Notes under the pieces: generated by a model
The model's input: only the letters and a program-made list of their open reading frames with translations
What the model was told of the DNA's origin: nothing
The model's database searches: none
From: Betaproteobacteria bacterium
Lineage (GTDB): Bacteria > Pseudomonadota > Gammaproteobacteria > Burkholderiales > Burkholderiaceae_C
DNA length: 21,331 nucleotides
Direction of reading: 5' to 3'
Assembly: GCA_025354965.1 (NCBI GenBank)
Contig: JANXLW010000314.1
Location: 1 to 21,331, forward strand
Position numbers and translations under genes: made by a program
Shown here: one piece after another, positions 13,554 through 20,501 of the stretch
Numbering within the stretch: the stretch's first letter is position 1
How the letters are laid out: each line of letters starts with the position of its first letter

Positions 13554-15044
13554 TCAGTAAATAAACCAGATGTAGGCGAACAAGGTGTTGTTGTCCTTTG
13601 CATTGCGCCCAAACCCGTCGTAGTTATCAGAGGCGCCGTTGAATTTGTTGTAGGCCGTGTACTGGGCGCCGATGCGGATATTTTGTTTGGGTATCCAGAA
13701 CGCCTCGTAGGTGATTCCGCTGGTGGCGGGGTTGCCAGCCAGGCTGCCGCCGACACGGGTTGACGAGGCGCTGCAGACAATAGTGCCTTCGCACCCAACA
13801 GGATCAAATCCTGATGTCTGGTTGAGTGTGTTGCTGGTACCGGTCTTATTGAAGAAGGCCAGGCTACCGCCGTATTTGGCCTGGTAGACATACGACACTT
13901 TGGCCCTGAAAACGTTGGTTGTGTCTGTTGGATTGGCAGCATCTACCGGCGTTACGCCGTCCGCAAGAACGTAGGTTGCAGCAGCGGTGGCGTCGGCCAC
14001 GGCAGTTACCGAGTAAGTCTGTACCTGGCGCATGTAGGCGACCTGGGCGGTGAAAGTATGTGGGTCCAGCAGGTACTGGTACTGTGCATCGATACCGGTG
14101 TTGCGGTAAAGACCGAGATTGTCCGGATCGGTGTCGGATCCGGTGTCGTAGACGTGTGCAATCATGCCGGAAGTGCCAACCATCAGGTTATGCGGACCCC
14201 ACTCCCGCGTGACGGCCAGGCGCCAATAAGGATTGTTGCTGCCACTGAGTTGGGTAAGTTGGCCATCAGGCACACCGGCGCTCATGAACGACAAGCCCTG
14301 ATTGGCGGTTCGATAAGTGCCCAACTCGGCATAGACCGTTTTGTTCCAGAACATATAGGCGCTGATACCAGCGATATTGCCACCGGAACCGTAACCCGGA
14401 AAGGGCGTGTTTGCATCGGCGAACTGGTGGCTGCCCAGACTAGCCGCCGGGACATACTGCATCCAGGCGGCAGCGGTATTCCAAGGGTCGGAAACGGACG
14501 GATTGTTGTTAAGAGACACACCAACTATCAAATCCCGGTTGGCGTCGACGAAGCGATCGGCGTAGCGCAGGTCAATGTTGTCAGCTGAGGTATGTCCGGA
14601 AATGCTCCCATCATCGTTCGGACTGCCAAAATGGTCATAAGTGATCTGGGAAAACAAGCCGATGTTGTCGGTGATCTTGCCGGCGATGAAGAGGCTGCCC
14701 GACGAAAACACTGCCGAGCCATTCTTTTGAAAATCGGTGGCTGGGTTATCACTCTTGGTGGTGTCCGCGACCTTGGCGTAGTTGACTACACCCATGACTG
14801 CCAGCGGCATGGCTCGTGAACCGATGGTGTAGCCGGTCATTTTGAACATACGACCGTACGGAGTGAGTTCGGGAAACTGGCCGCCAGCGTGACAGGACAC
14901 GCAGTTCTGGCCGGTTTGGCGAGCAAACGATGGAACCGCCTGCGCTTGCATCGGCGCCAGAACTGTGAGCACCGCCAGCCATGCCAGGGTCGGTGTCAAA
15001 ATCTCCAGCAGCCTGCGTTGAATTTTTGTTGCGGTTAAAAACAT
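13554..15044 (-). CDS. Fused monoheme cytochrome c / outer-membrane beta-barrel protein
   Basis: A 496-residue exported protein with AAGG 7 bases upstream of the start at 15044. The signal peptide ends near residue 36 (PMQAQA). One heme site follows at once: Cys48-Cys51-His52 (NCVSCH) in the context VPSFARQTGQ and ELTPYGRMFKMTGY. From about residue 80 to the end the sequence alternates polar and aromatic residues in strand-and-loop fashion (SLFIAGKITDNIGLFSQITY, IRIGAQYTAYNKF) and ends in IWFIY, as expected for an outer-membrane barrel. This layout matches fused cytochrome-porins, whose best-known member is the iron oxidase Cyc2; I do not claim it is Cyc2 itself. Cys418 and Cys424 lie in a presumed loop. 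The diheme cytochrome and YceI genes follow. It is divergent from the gene at 15143. Confidence 0.85.
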   Translation of the reverse strand: MFLTATKIQRRLLEILTPTLAWLAVLTVLAPMQAQAVPSFARQTGQNCVSCHAGGQFPELTPYGRMFKMTGYTIGSRAMPLAVMGVVNYAKVADTTKSDNPATDFQKNGSAVFSSGSLFIAGKITDNIGLFSQITYDHFGSPNDDGSISGHTSADNIDLRYADRFVDANRDLIVGVSLNNNPSVSDPWNTAAAWMQYVPAASLGSHQFADANTPFPGYGSGGNIAGISAYMFWNKTVYAELGTYRTANQGLSFMSAGVPDGQLTQLSGSNNPYWRLAVTREWGPHNLMVGTSGMIAHVYDTGSDTDPDNLGLYRNTGIDAQYQYLLDPHTFTAQVAYMRQVQTYSVTAVADATAAATYVLADGVTPVDAANPTDTTNVFRAKVSYVYQAKYGGSLAFFNKTGTSNTLNQTSGFDPVGCEGTIVCSASSTRVGGSLAGNPATSGITYEAFWIPKQNIRIGAQYTAYNKFNGASDNYDGFGRNAKDNNTLFAYIWFIY

Positions 15045-15073
15045 TGATGGACCTTTTCAGAAGATTTCGATAC

Positions 15074-15139
15074 GGTTTATACACTTTATTTCAGAGCCTT
15101 AATAACTAATTTTGGTCAAATCCAACAGGTGTATACCCC
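15074..15139. promoter_or_regulatory. Divergent control region with inverted repeat and FNR-like box
   Basis: The 98-base gap between the cytochrome-barrel gene and the gene at 15143 is A+T-rich. GGTTTATACAC (15074-15084) and GTGTATACCCC (15129-15139) are inverted repeats matching at 9 of 11 positions, 44 bases apart. The left arm covers a minus-strand -10-like TATAAA (15081-15076). Between them, minus-strand TTGAC-CAAA-ATTAG (15119-15106) matches the FNR consensus TTGAT-N4-ATCAA at 7 of 10 bases, centred about 41-44 bases upstream of the likely start site. Suggestive only. Confidence 0.35.
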
Positions 15140-15142
15140 AAT

Positions 15143-16033
15143 ATGAACTTTGACAATTTTCTAGCTGCAGCCTGGGCTGATCATGGAGCACAGCCTCAGG
15201 AAGTAGCTGATCGATTGGCGTCCTCGATGCATTTGGTGGCGGCACCGCAGGACATAGTTCCAGTTGCGAGGCTGTTGACCCATGTTTACGGCGAGCACCT
15301 GGGTCAATGGACAGTCGGCGTCAAGCTGTTGAACTCGCTTCGCCGTCTGCCCGCGTACGACAGCGGTGCCGACTGCGATGGCGCCATCAATCGCAGTGTT
15401 GCCGCCTTGCTTTATGCGGGCGGTGACAACTCAGCATTGGTGTTGCTTGGCGATGAAGATCAGGTCTCGGCGCTGTCGGTGGCTGCTGCCGCGTTGGCTG
15501 GACGCCAGGATCTGACGCAGGCACTACAGGCTTACTATCGAGCGCTTGAACTCGCCAACGCAGGTTTGCGACCGGGTTCACCTGCCATTCGTGCTTTGGC
15601 GGTTGGCGGCAACAATCTTGCGGCGGCTCTGGAGGAGAAAAATGACCGGGATGCGGCGCAAACTAAGGGCATGATTGCGGCCGCTGAAGGCGCCCTGAAA
15701 TACTGGAAACTTGCCGGTACCTGGTTGGAAGAGGAGCGGGCTGAGTACCGTCTGAGTCGCAGCTTGCTTCAAGCGGGGCATGCCGAGTCGGCGCTGGACA
15801 GTGCCTTGCGCTGCGTCGCGCTGTGCGAACTGAACCAGGCGCCTGCGTTTGAGCTGTTCTTCGGTTATGCGGTGCTGGCGCTGGCCCGGCGAGCTGCTGG
15901 AGCGGCTGACTTGTTCCTGGTCGCGCGTCAGCAGGCCTTGAACGCGTATGCGTCAGTGCCACTCGAAGAGCGGCAGTGGTGTGAATCCGATCTCTCGGAA
16001 ATCCAGGGCCAGCCTGCGTTACCGAATTCCTGA
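15143..16033 (+). CDS. Uncharacterised helical-repeat (TPR-like) protein
   Basis: A 296-residue protein, start at ATG 15143; the only ribosome-site-like sequence is AGGTG 11 bases upstream. It has no signal peptide or membrane segment, so it is probably cytoplasmic. The sequence is Ala/Leu-rich and almost wholly helical. Residues about 105-260 have TPR-like paired helices: AAALAGRQDLTQALQAYYRALELA, then NNLAAALEEKNDRDAAQTKGM, EYRLSRSLLQAGHAESALDSALRCVALCEL and GYAVLALARRAAGAADLF. I do not recognise a named family. It is divergent from the cytochrome-barrel gene with a shared control region, so it could act in its assembly or regulation, but this rests on position only. Confidence 0.75.
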   Translation: MNFDNFLAAAWADHGAQPQEVADRLASSMHLVAAPQDIVPVARLLTHVYGEHLGQWTVGVKLLNSLRRLPAYDSGADCDGAINRSVAALLYAGGDNSALVLLGDEDQVSALSVAAAALAGRQDLTQALQAYYRALELANAGLRPGSPAIRALAVGGNNLAAALEEKNDRDAAQTKGMIAAAEGALKYWKLAGTWLEEERAEYRLSRSLLQAGHAESALDSALRCVALCELNQAPAFELFFGYAVLALARRAAGAADLFLVARQQALNAYASVPLEERQWCESDLSEIQGQPALPNS

Positions 16034-16113
16034 TATTTCTGAAGGCTGGCTCTCAAGGCGGTTCTCACAACGCCAATTCATGCGTTTCTGGTTGACCTGT
16101 CGCCGGTTGCCAC

Positions 16114-16130
16114 TGCCGCTCTTTGCGGCA
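16114..16130 (+). other. Hairpin between the helical-repeat and ice-binding genes
   Basis: TGCCGC-TCTTT-GCGGCA is a perfect 6-bp stem with a five-base loop, 81 bases after the stop at 16033 and 58 bases before the ice-binding gene. No T tract follows, so it may be a weak terminator or a leader structure of the next gene. No convincing promoter was seen elsewhere in the 155-base gap. Confidence 0.4.
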
Positions 16131-16188
16131 CCATCGATTCAGAGCTCAGTCGTAACCAGTTCTGGGTTTATACGAAAAGGTAAATGAA

Positions 16189-17012
16189 ATGAAGAAAATC
16201 GAAAGCTCATTCAAGCCGACTGTGTTGACAATGGCATTGGTGCTGGCAGCTACGCTGGCCGGATGCGGTGGTGGCGACAATGCCGCCGGACCTACCGCGG
16301 CGGGTGCAGGCACGGGCGCTGGCGGAAATGGTCGCGGCCCGTCCTCTGTCAACCTTGGTAGCGCTGGCAATTTTGTGATTCTGGCAAAGACAGCAGTTAC
16401 CGACGTTCCGGCTTCCGCGGTCACCGGTGATGTTGGCGCAAGTCCAGTGACTGGAGCTGCCATTGTCATGACTTGCGCTGAAGTGACCGGGGCGATATAC
16501 AGCGTCGATACCGCTGGTCCTCTGCCATGTGTTGTGACCGACGCAACCCGTTTAACCACCGCTATAGGCGACATGGGCACCGCCTACACCAATGCCGCTG
16601 GACGCCCTGCCGACGTCACTGAACTGGGCGCCGGAAATATCGGTGGCCTCAATCTTGGCCCGGCCGTTTACAAATGGGGCACCGGCGTTACGGTACCGAC
16701 GAATGTCACCCTCACCGGCGGCGCCAACGATGTCTGGATCTTCCAGATTGCGCAAGGCCTGACAGTGGCCTGACAGTGGCCTCCGGTGTACAGGTTATTC
16801 TGGCTGGTGGCGCACTGGCCAAGAACGTTTACTGGCAGACTTCTGCCGCTGCGGACATCGGAACCACCGCGAAATTTAACGGCATCATCCTGTCACAGAC
16901 AACCATCACGCTGAAGACCGGCGCATCGTTGAATGGGCGCATGCTGGCGCAGACCGCCGTTGGTTTCGTTCTCATGGAACGAGAATTGCCGGTAGCGCTG
17001 TCACGCGCCTAA
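16189..17012 (+). pseudogene. Ice-binding-like (DUF3494) lipoprotein gene, frameshifted
   Basis: AAAAGG 8 bases upstream supports the start at 16189. The N-terminus ends in the lipobox LAGC followed by GGG, then a Gly/Ala linker, so the product would be a lipoprotein. The DUF3494 (ice-binding, type 1 IBP) domain is clear: VNLGSAGNFVILAKTAV, then SAVTGDVGASPV, LGAGNIGGLNLGPAVYKWG and DVWIFQIAQGLTVA. Reading stops at 16771-16773, but the rest of the domain (SGVQVILAGGALAKNVYWQ, FNGIILSQTTITLKTGASLNGRMLAQTAV) continues in another frame to the stop at 17010-17012. An 11-bp tandem duplication at the junction causes the shift; removing one copy rejoins the halves into about 270 residues. The last 16 residues look unlike the usual family end. 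Confidence 0.88.
16756..16782 (+). repeat. 11-bp tandem repeat (2.5 copies) causing the frameshift
   Basis: GGCCTGACAGT is present at 16756-16766 and 16767-16777, followed by a partial third copy GGCCT. Because 11 is not a multiple of 3, the additional copy moves the reading frame and brings TGA in frame at 16771. Loss of one unit by slippage would restore the gene. Confidence 0.95.
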
Positions 17013-17078
17013 AATCGGCCGATGAATTTGTGCAAACCATCGCGGTGACGGCGCGGTAACAAGTGAAGCTGGCCTGAC

Positions 17079-18374
17079 ATGAGCAGCCCTGCTTCGCCTG
17101 ATCGACGGGCGCTGCTGCGCAGTCTGTTCGACGCAGCGGTGGCGGCAGCCCAGCCAGCACTGTGCTTGCCGGCGCATTTGCCAAGCCGTCCCAAAGGCCG
17201 AACCATCGTCATCGGCGCCGGCAAGGCCTCGGCCGCCATGGCGCGTGCGCTGGAGGACCACTGGGAGGGTCCGCTTGAAGGCCGGATCGTCACCCGCTAT
17301 GGCTATGAGGTGCCGTGCCAGCGGATCGAGATTGTGCAGGCCGCGCATCCGGTGCCCGACGCGGCCGGGTTGCGCGCCGCCGAGCGCATCCGCAATTTGG
17401 TGAACGGTCTCACAGCAGACGATCTGGTGATCGCACTGATCTCGGGCGGCGGCTCATCGTTGCTGGTCGCACCCGGCGACGGTCTGACGCTGGCCGACAA
17501 GCAGCTGGTCAATGCGGCCTTGCTCAAGAGCGGCGCCAACATCTCCGAGATGAACTGCGTACGCCGCCACCTCTCCAGCATCAAGGGCGGTCGACTTGGT
17601 GCTGCCTGCCATCCGGCGCAACTCCTTACTTTGTTAATTTCTGATGTGCCGGGTGACTCGCCGGTTGACATTGCCTCCGGCCCAACCGTGGCTGACCCGA
17701 CGACCTGTGCCGACGCGCTGTCCATCGTGCAGCGCTACCGCATTGACTTGCCATCGGCAGTGCGCGCACTGCTGCAGAGCGGAAGTGGTGAGAGCGTCAA
17801 ACCAGGTGACCCGCGACTGAGCGCCAGCCAGACCCGCATCATCACGGCGCCGCAAATGGCGCTGGAAGCGGCAGCCCGCGTGGCACGTACAGCAGGGCTG
17901 ACGCCCTACATCCTGAGCGACAGTCTGGAAGGCGAAGCGCGTGACATCGGCACGGCGCACGCCGGCATTGCGCGCCAGGTGGCGCTGCACGGCCAGCCGT
18001 TCAAGTCGCCCTGCGTGTTGCTGTCGGGCGGTGAGACGACAGTAACCTTGAGGGGCCAAGGGCGCGGTGGGCGCAATGTTGAATTCCTGCTCTCGCTGGC
18101 CATTGCACTGGACGGCTTGCCAGAAGTGCATGCCATTGCCGGCGACACCGACGGTGTTGACGGGGTTGAGGAAATCGCCGGCGCCGTCCTCACCCCCGAC
18201 ACCCTGGCACGGGCCTGGGCCAATGGCATCAACCCACGCGCCAGCCTGGACAACAACGATGGGCACGGCTTCTTCCAGGCGCTTGGAGACTCCGTCATCA
18301 CCGGTCCGACGCTGACCAATGTGAACGACTTTCGGGCCATCGTTATCGACGCTCCACGCCACGAAAAGCCCTGA
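17079..18374 (+). CDS. Glycerate 2-kinase (MOFRL family)
   Basis: A 431-residue cytoplasmic kinase that phosphorylates D-glycerate to 2-phosphoglycerate with ATP, linking glyoxylate/tartronate or serine-cycle intermediates to glycolysis. The DUF4147 N-terminal domain shows IVIGAGKASAAMARALE (Lys49), the AAHPVPDAAG segment, ISGGGSSLL (about 121-129) and the NCVRRHLSSIKGGRLG segment. The C-terminal MOFRL domain shows LLSGGETTVTLRGQGRGGRN, then AGDTDGVDG and NDGHGFF. This is the TtuD/GckA type. The ribosome site is weak. It lies 66 bases after the broken ice-binding gene and 83 bases before the acyl-CoA synthetase on the same strand. Confidence 0.93.
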   Translation: MSSPASPDRRALLRSLFDAAVAAAQPALCLPAHLPSRPKGRTIVIGAGKASAAMARALEDHWEGPLEGRIVTRYGYEVPCQRIEIVQAAHPVPDAAGLRAAERIRNLVNGLTADDLVIALISGGGSSLLVAPGDGLTLADKQLVNAALLKSGANISEMNCVRRHLSSIKGGRLGAACHPAQLLTLLISDVPGDSPVDIASGPTVADPTTCADALSIVQRYRIDLPSAVRALLQSGSGESVKPGDPRLSASQTRIITAPQMALEAAARVARTAGLTPYILSDSLEGEARDIGTAHAGIARQVALHGQPFKSPCVLLSGGETTVTLRGQGRGGRNVEFLLSLAIALDGLPEVHAIAGDTDGVDGVEEIAGAVLTPDTLARAWANGINPRASLDNNDGHGFFQALGDSVITGPTLTNVNDFRAIVIDAPRHEKP

Positions 18375-18424
18375 TCACACCGGCTCTGCAACGCCAATCC
18401 GGGCGACTCGCTTACACTGATTTG

Positions 18425-18444
18425 CGTCGCCAGCTTGTGCGACG
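18425..18444 (+). promoter_or_regulatory. Leader hairpin next to the acyl-CoA synthetase ribosome site
   Basis: CGTCGC (18425-18430) and GCGACG (18439-18444) form a perfect 6-bp stem with an eight-base loop. The ribosome site GAGGAGA begins two bases after it. It may tune access to the ribosome site; no ligand or regulator is evident. Confidence 0.3.
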
Positions 18445-18457
18445 TGAGGAGACCCAC

Positions 18458-20014
18458 ATGAACCCCACCCTTCGTCGCCAAACTTTGGGCGATGTGCTGC
18501 ACCGCACGGCGTTGCGCGTTCCAGGCAAAACAGCCATCGTTTGCGGCGCGACCCAATGGACTTACGCCGAATTTGACGCCCTGGTTTCCCGCCTGGCCGC
18601 GGGTCTGTCGCAGATGGGGGTTGCTGCAGGCGAGCGGGTCGCCGTTCTGGCGCGCAATTCGCACGGATTTGCCGCCCTTCGTTTTGCGCTGGCACGCCTG
18701 GGCGCTGTGCTGGTGCCGATCAACTTCATGCTCAAGGCCGAGGAGGTGGCTTTTATCCTGCGCCATGCCGGCGCGCGCACCTTGGCAACGGACAGCGGTC
18801 TGGCCGAATTGGCGCGCGCCGCCGCGTCGCTTGACACCGAAGTGCGCGAATTCATCTGGCTGCCCTCGGAAGATGCCAGTGAGCCGGCAGCGGGTATGCA
18901 CAGCTTTGACACACTGGTGGCATGTCAGGAACCATTGCCTGTGGTGGCTCTCGCCAGTACCGACCTGCTGCAAATTGTTTACACCAGCGGCACAGAATCG
19001 GCTCCCAAGGGGGCCATGTTGACGCACGACGCTGTGCTGTGGCAGTACGTGAGTTGTGTCGTGGACGCACAGATTGCCGCCGAAGATCTGACCTTGCACG
19101 CACTGCCGCTGTATCACTGTGCGCAACTCGACGTGTTCTTTGGCCCGGCTATCTTCATTGGCGGCACCAGCGTCATCACCTCCAAACCGGTTCCGGACAA
19201 CTTGTTGGCGATGATCGAAAAATTCAAAGTCACCAGCTTTTTTGCGCCGCCTACGGTCTGGATTGCGCTGCTGCGCTCACCCGCGTTTGACGCCAACAAA
19301 CTGGCCAGTCTGGTCAAGGGTTATTACGGTGCCTCCATCATGCCGGTCGAGGTGTTGCGCGAGCTGGCCGCCCGCTTGCCCAAGGTGCGACTCTGGAATC
19401 TCTACGGTCAGACCGAGATTGCACCGCTGGCCACCATGCTCGGTCCGGATGATCAACTGCGCAAGCCGGGTTCCTGCGGTCGTGCCGTGTTGAACGTCGA
19501 GACACGGGTCGTTGACGACCTGCTGCAGGACGTGCGACCGGGTGAGGTCGGCGAGATCGTGCACCGCTCGCCGCACCTGATGCTGGGCTACTTCCATGAC
19601 GATGAGCGAACTCGCGCGGCGTTTGAGGGTGACTGGTTTCACAGCGGCGACCTGGCCACCATCGACGACGAAGGCTTCATCACCGTGGTTGATCGTAAAA
19701 AAGACATGATCAAGTCGGGCGGGGAGAACGTCGCCAGCCGCGAAGTCGAAGAAATGATTTACCGGCTGCCCCAGGTCAGCGAGGTGGCCGTGATCGGTTT
19801 GCCCGACCCGCACTGGGTGGAAGCGGTCACTGCTGTCATCGTTTTGAAGACCGGCCAGTCACTCAGCGAGGACGAAGTCATGGCCTATTGCCGAACCCAC
19901 ATGGCCAGCTTCAAAAGCCCCAAGCGGGTGGTGTTCGCCGACGCCTTGCCGAAAAATCCGAGCGGCAAACTGCTTAAACGTGAATTACGCAAAAGCTACG
20001 CCAGCACCGCTTGA
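18458..20014 (+). CDS. Acyl-CoA synthetase (AMP-binding, FadD-like)
   Basis: A 518-residue ANL-superfamily enzyme that activates a carboxylic acid to an acyl-AMP and then a CoA thioester. GAGGAGA about 5 bases upstream supports the start at 18458. Motifs are complete: the P-loop YTSGTESAPKGAML (175-188, with E-S where T-G is commoner but allowed in the family), LYGQTE (315-320), HSGDLATIDDEGFITVVDR (about 395-413), the KSGGENVA hinge and Lys504 in NPSGKLLK. There is no signal peptide. Substrate class is probably medium or long-chain fatty acid or an aromatic/alicyclic acid, but cannot be decided. It is transcribed after glycerate kinase, with no obvious pathway link. Confidence 0.92.
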   Translation: MNPTLRRQTLGDVLHRTALRVPGKTAIVCGATQWTYAEFDALVSRLAAGLSQMGVAAGERVAVLARNSHGFAALRFALARLGAVLVPINFMLKAEEVAFILRHAGARTLATDSGLAELARAAASLDTEVREFIWLPSEDASEPAAGMHSFDTLVACQEPLPVVALASTDLLQIVYTSGTESAPKGAMLTHDAVLWQYVSCVVDAQIAAEDLTLHALPLYHCAQLDVFFGPAIFIGGTSVITSKPVPDNLLAMIEKFKVTSFFAPPTVWIALLRSPAFDANKLASLVKGYYGASIMPVEVLRELAARLPKVRLWNLYGQTEIAPLATMLGPDDQLRKPGSCGRAVLNVETRVVDDLLQDVRPGEVGEIVHRSPHLMLGYFHDDERTRAAFEGDWFHSGDLATIDDEGFITVVDRKKDMIKSGGENVASREVEEMIYRLPQVSEVAVIGLPDPHWVEAVTAVIVLKTGQSLSEDEVMAYCRTHMASFKSPKRVVFADALPKNPSGKLLKRELRKSYASTA

Positions 20015-20018
20015 AGGG

Positions 20019-20059
20019 TTGACCTAGATCAGTGCCGTGCTGAAAAAGGCGACTAGCAT
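20019..20059 (+). promoter_or_regulatory. FNR/Anr-type box and -10 element
   Basis: TTGAC-CTAG-ATCAG at 20019-20032 matches the FNR consensus TTGAT-N4-ATCAA at 8 of 10 bases. TAGCAT at 20054-20059 is an acceptable -10 element; a start site at about 20067 would place the box centre at -41.5, the classic class II activation position. The leader would be only about 12 bases and would carry GGAGG at 20069-20073. This implies oxygen-responsive expression of the CBS gene. Confidence 0.5.
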
Positions 20060-20078
20060 TTGGCCTCCGGAGGACGCT

Positions 20079-20501
20079 ATGTTCGATCAACCTATTAGAA
20101 ATATCATGGAGCAGAAGAAATTTCTGACTGCTTCACCAGAGACAACCGTCAGCGCCGCCGCCAGGCTGATGGCAGACAAGAATGTCGGCGCCATCATGGT
20201 CGTCGAAAACGATCTTCTGATTGGCATTTTTTCTGAGCGTGACGCCGTATTTCGCGTCATTGCAAAAGGGCGCGATGCAGAAACCACGGCGTTGATCGAT
20301 GTGATGACTGCCGCACCGAAGACCCTGGAGCCGGGCAAATCATACGGACACGCACTGCTGCTGATGCAGGAGAACGGTTTTCGCCATGTACCTGTGGTGG
20401 AGAACGGTCGGCCGATTGGCATCATCTCCTCGCGCAACGCAATGGATCCGGATCTGGAAGAGTTCGTTTTCGAAGCACGGCGGCGCGAACACTTTCGTTA
20501 A
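20079..20501 (+). CDS. Stand-alone CBS-domain pair protein
   Basis: A 140-residue cytoplasmic protein made of one CBS pair (Bateman module). GGAGG 5 bases upstream fixes the start at 20079. CBS1 (about 6-68) has IRNIMEQKKFLTASPETTVSAAA, then GAIMVVE and LIGIFSERD. CBS2 (about 73-132) has LIDVMTAAPKTLEPG, then RHVPVVENG and PIGIISSRN. Such proteins bind AMP, ATP or related nucleotides and report energy state; a partner is not visible. The ribosome site lies inside the perfect palindrome CCTCCGGAGG (20064-20073). Its TAA overlaps queA's stop tail-to-tail by 4 bases. A different CBS protein is encoded at 508. Confidence 0.9.
   Translation: MFDQPIRNIMEQKKFLTASPETTVSAAARLMADKNVGAIMVVENDLLIGIFSERDAVFRVIAKGRDAETTALIDVMTAAPKTLEPGKSYGHALLLMQENGFRHVPVVENGRPIGIISSRNAMDPDLEEFVFEARRREHFR

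Noticed and set aside
13475..13942. A 156-codon upstream extension of the diheme cytochrome.
   Set aside because: The extension overlaps the 3' end of the cytochrome-barrel gene, is Thr/Pro/Ser-rich shadow sequence, and would hide the signal peptide and ribosome site at 13474.
18975..19017. The acyl-CoA synthetase P-loop has Glu-Ser where Thr-Gly is usual, as a possible inactivating change.
   Set aside because: Glu and Ser are allowed at these positions in the AMP-binding signature, and all other motifs including Lys504 are intact.
17906..19126. A 406-codon open frame on the minus strand opposite glycerate kinase and the acyl-CoA synthetase.
   Set aside because: It spans two well-supported plus-strand genes and the gap between them, and its translation has no domain or hydrophobic pattern.
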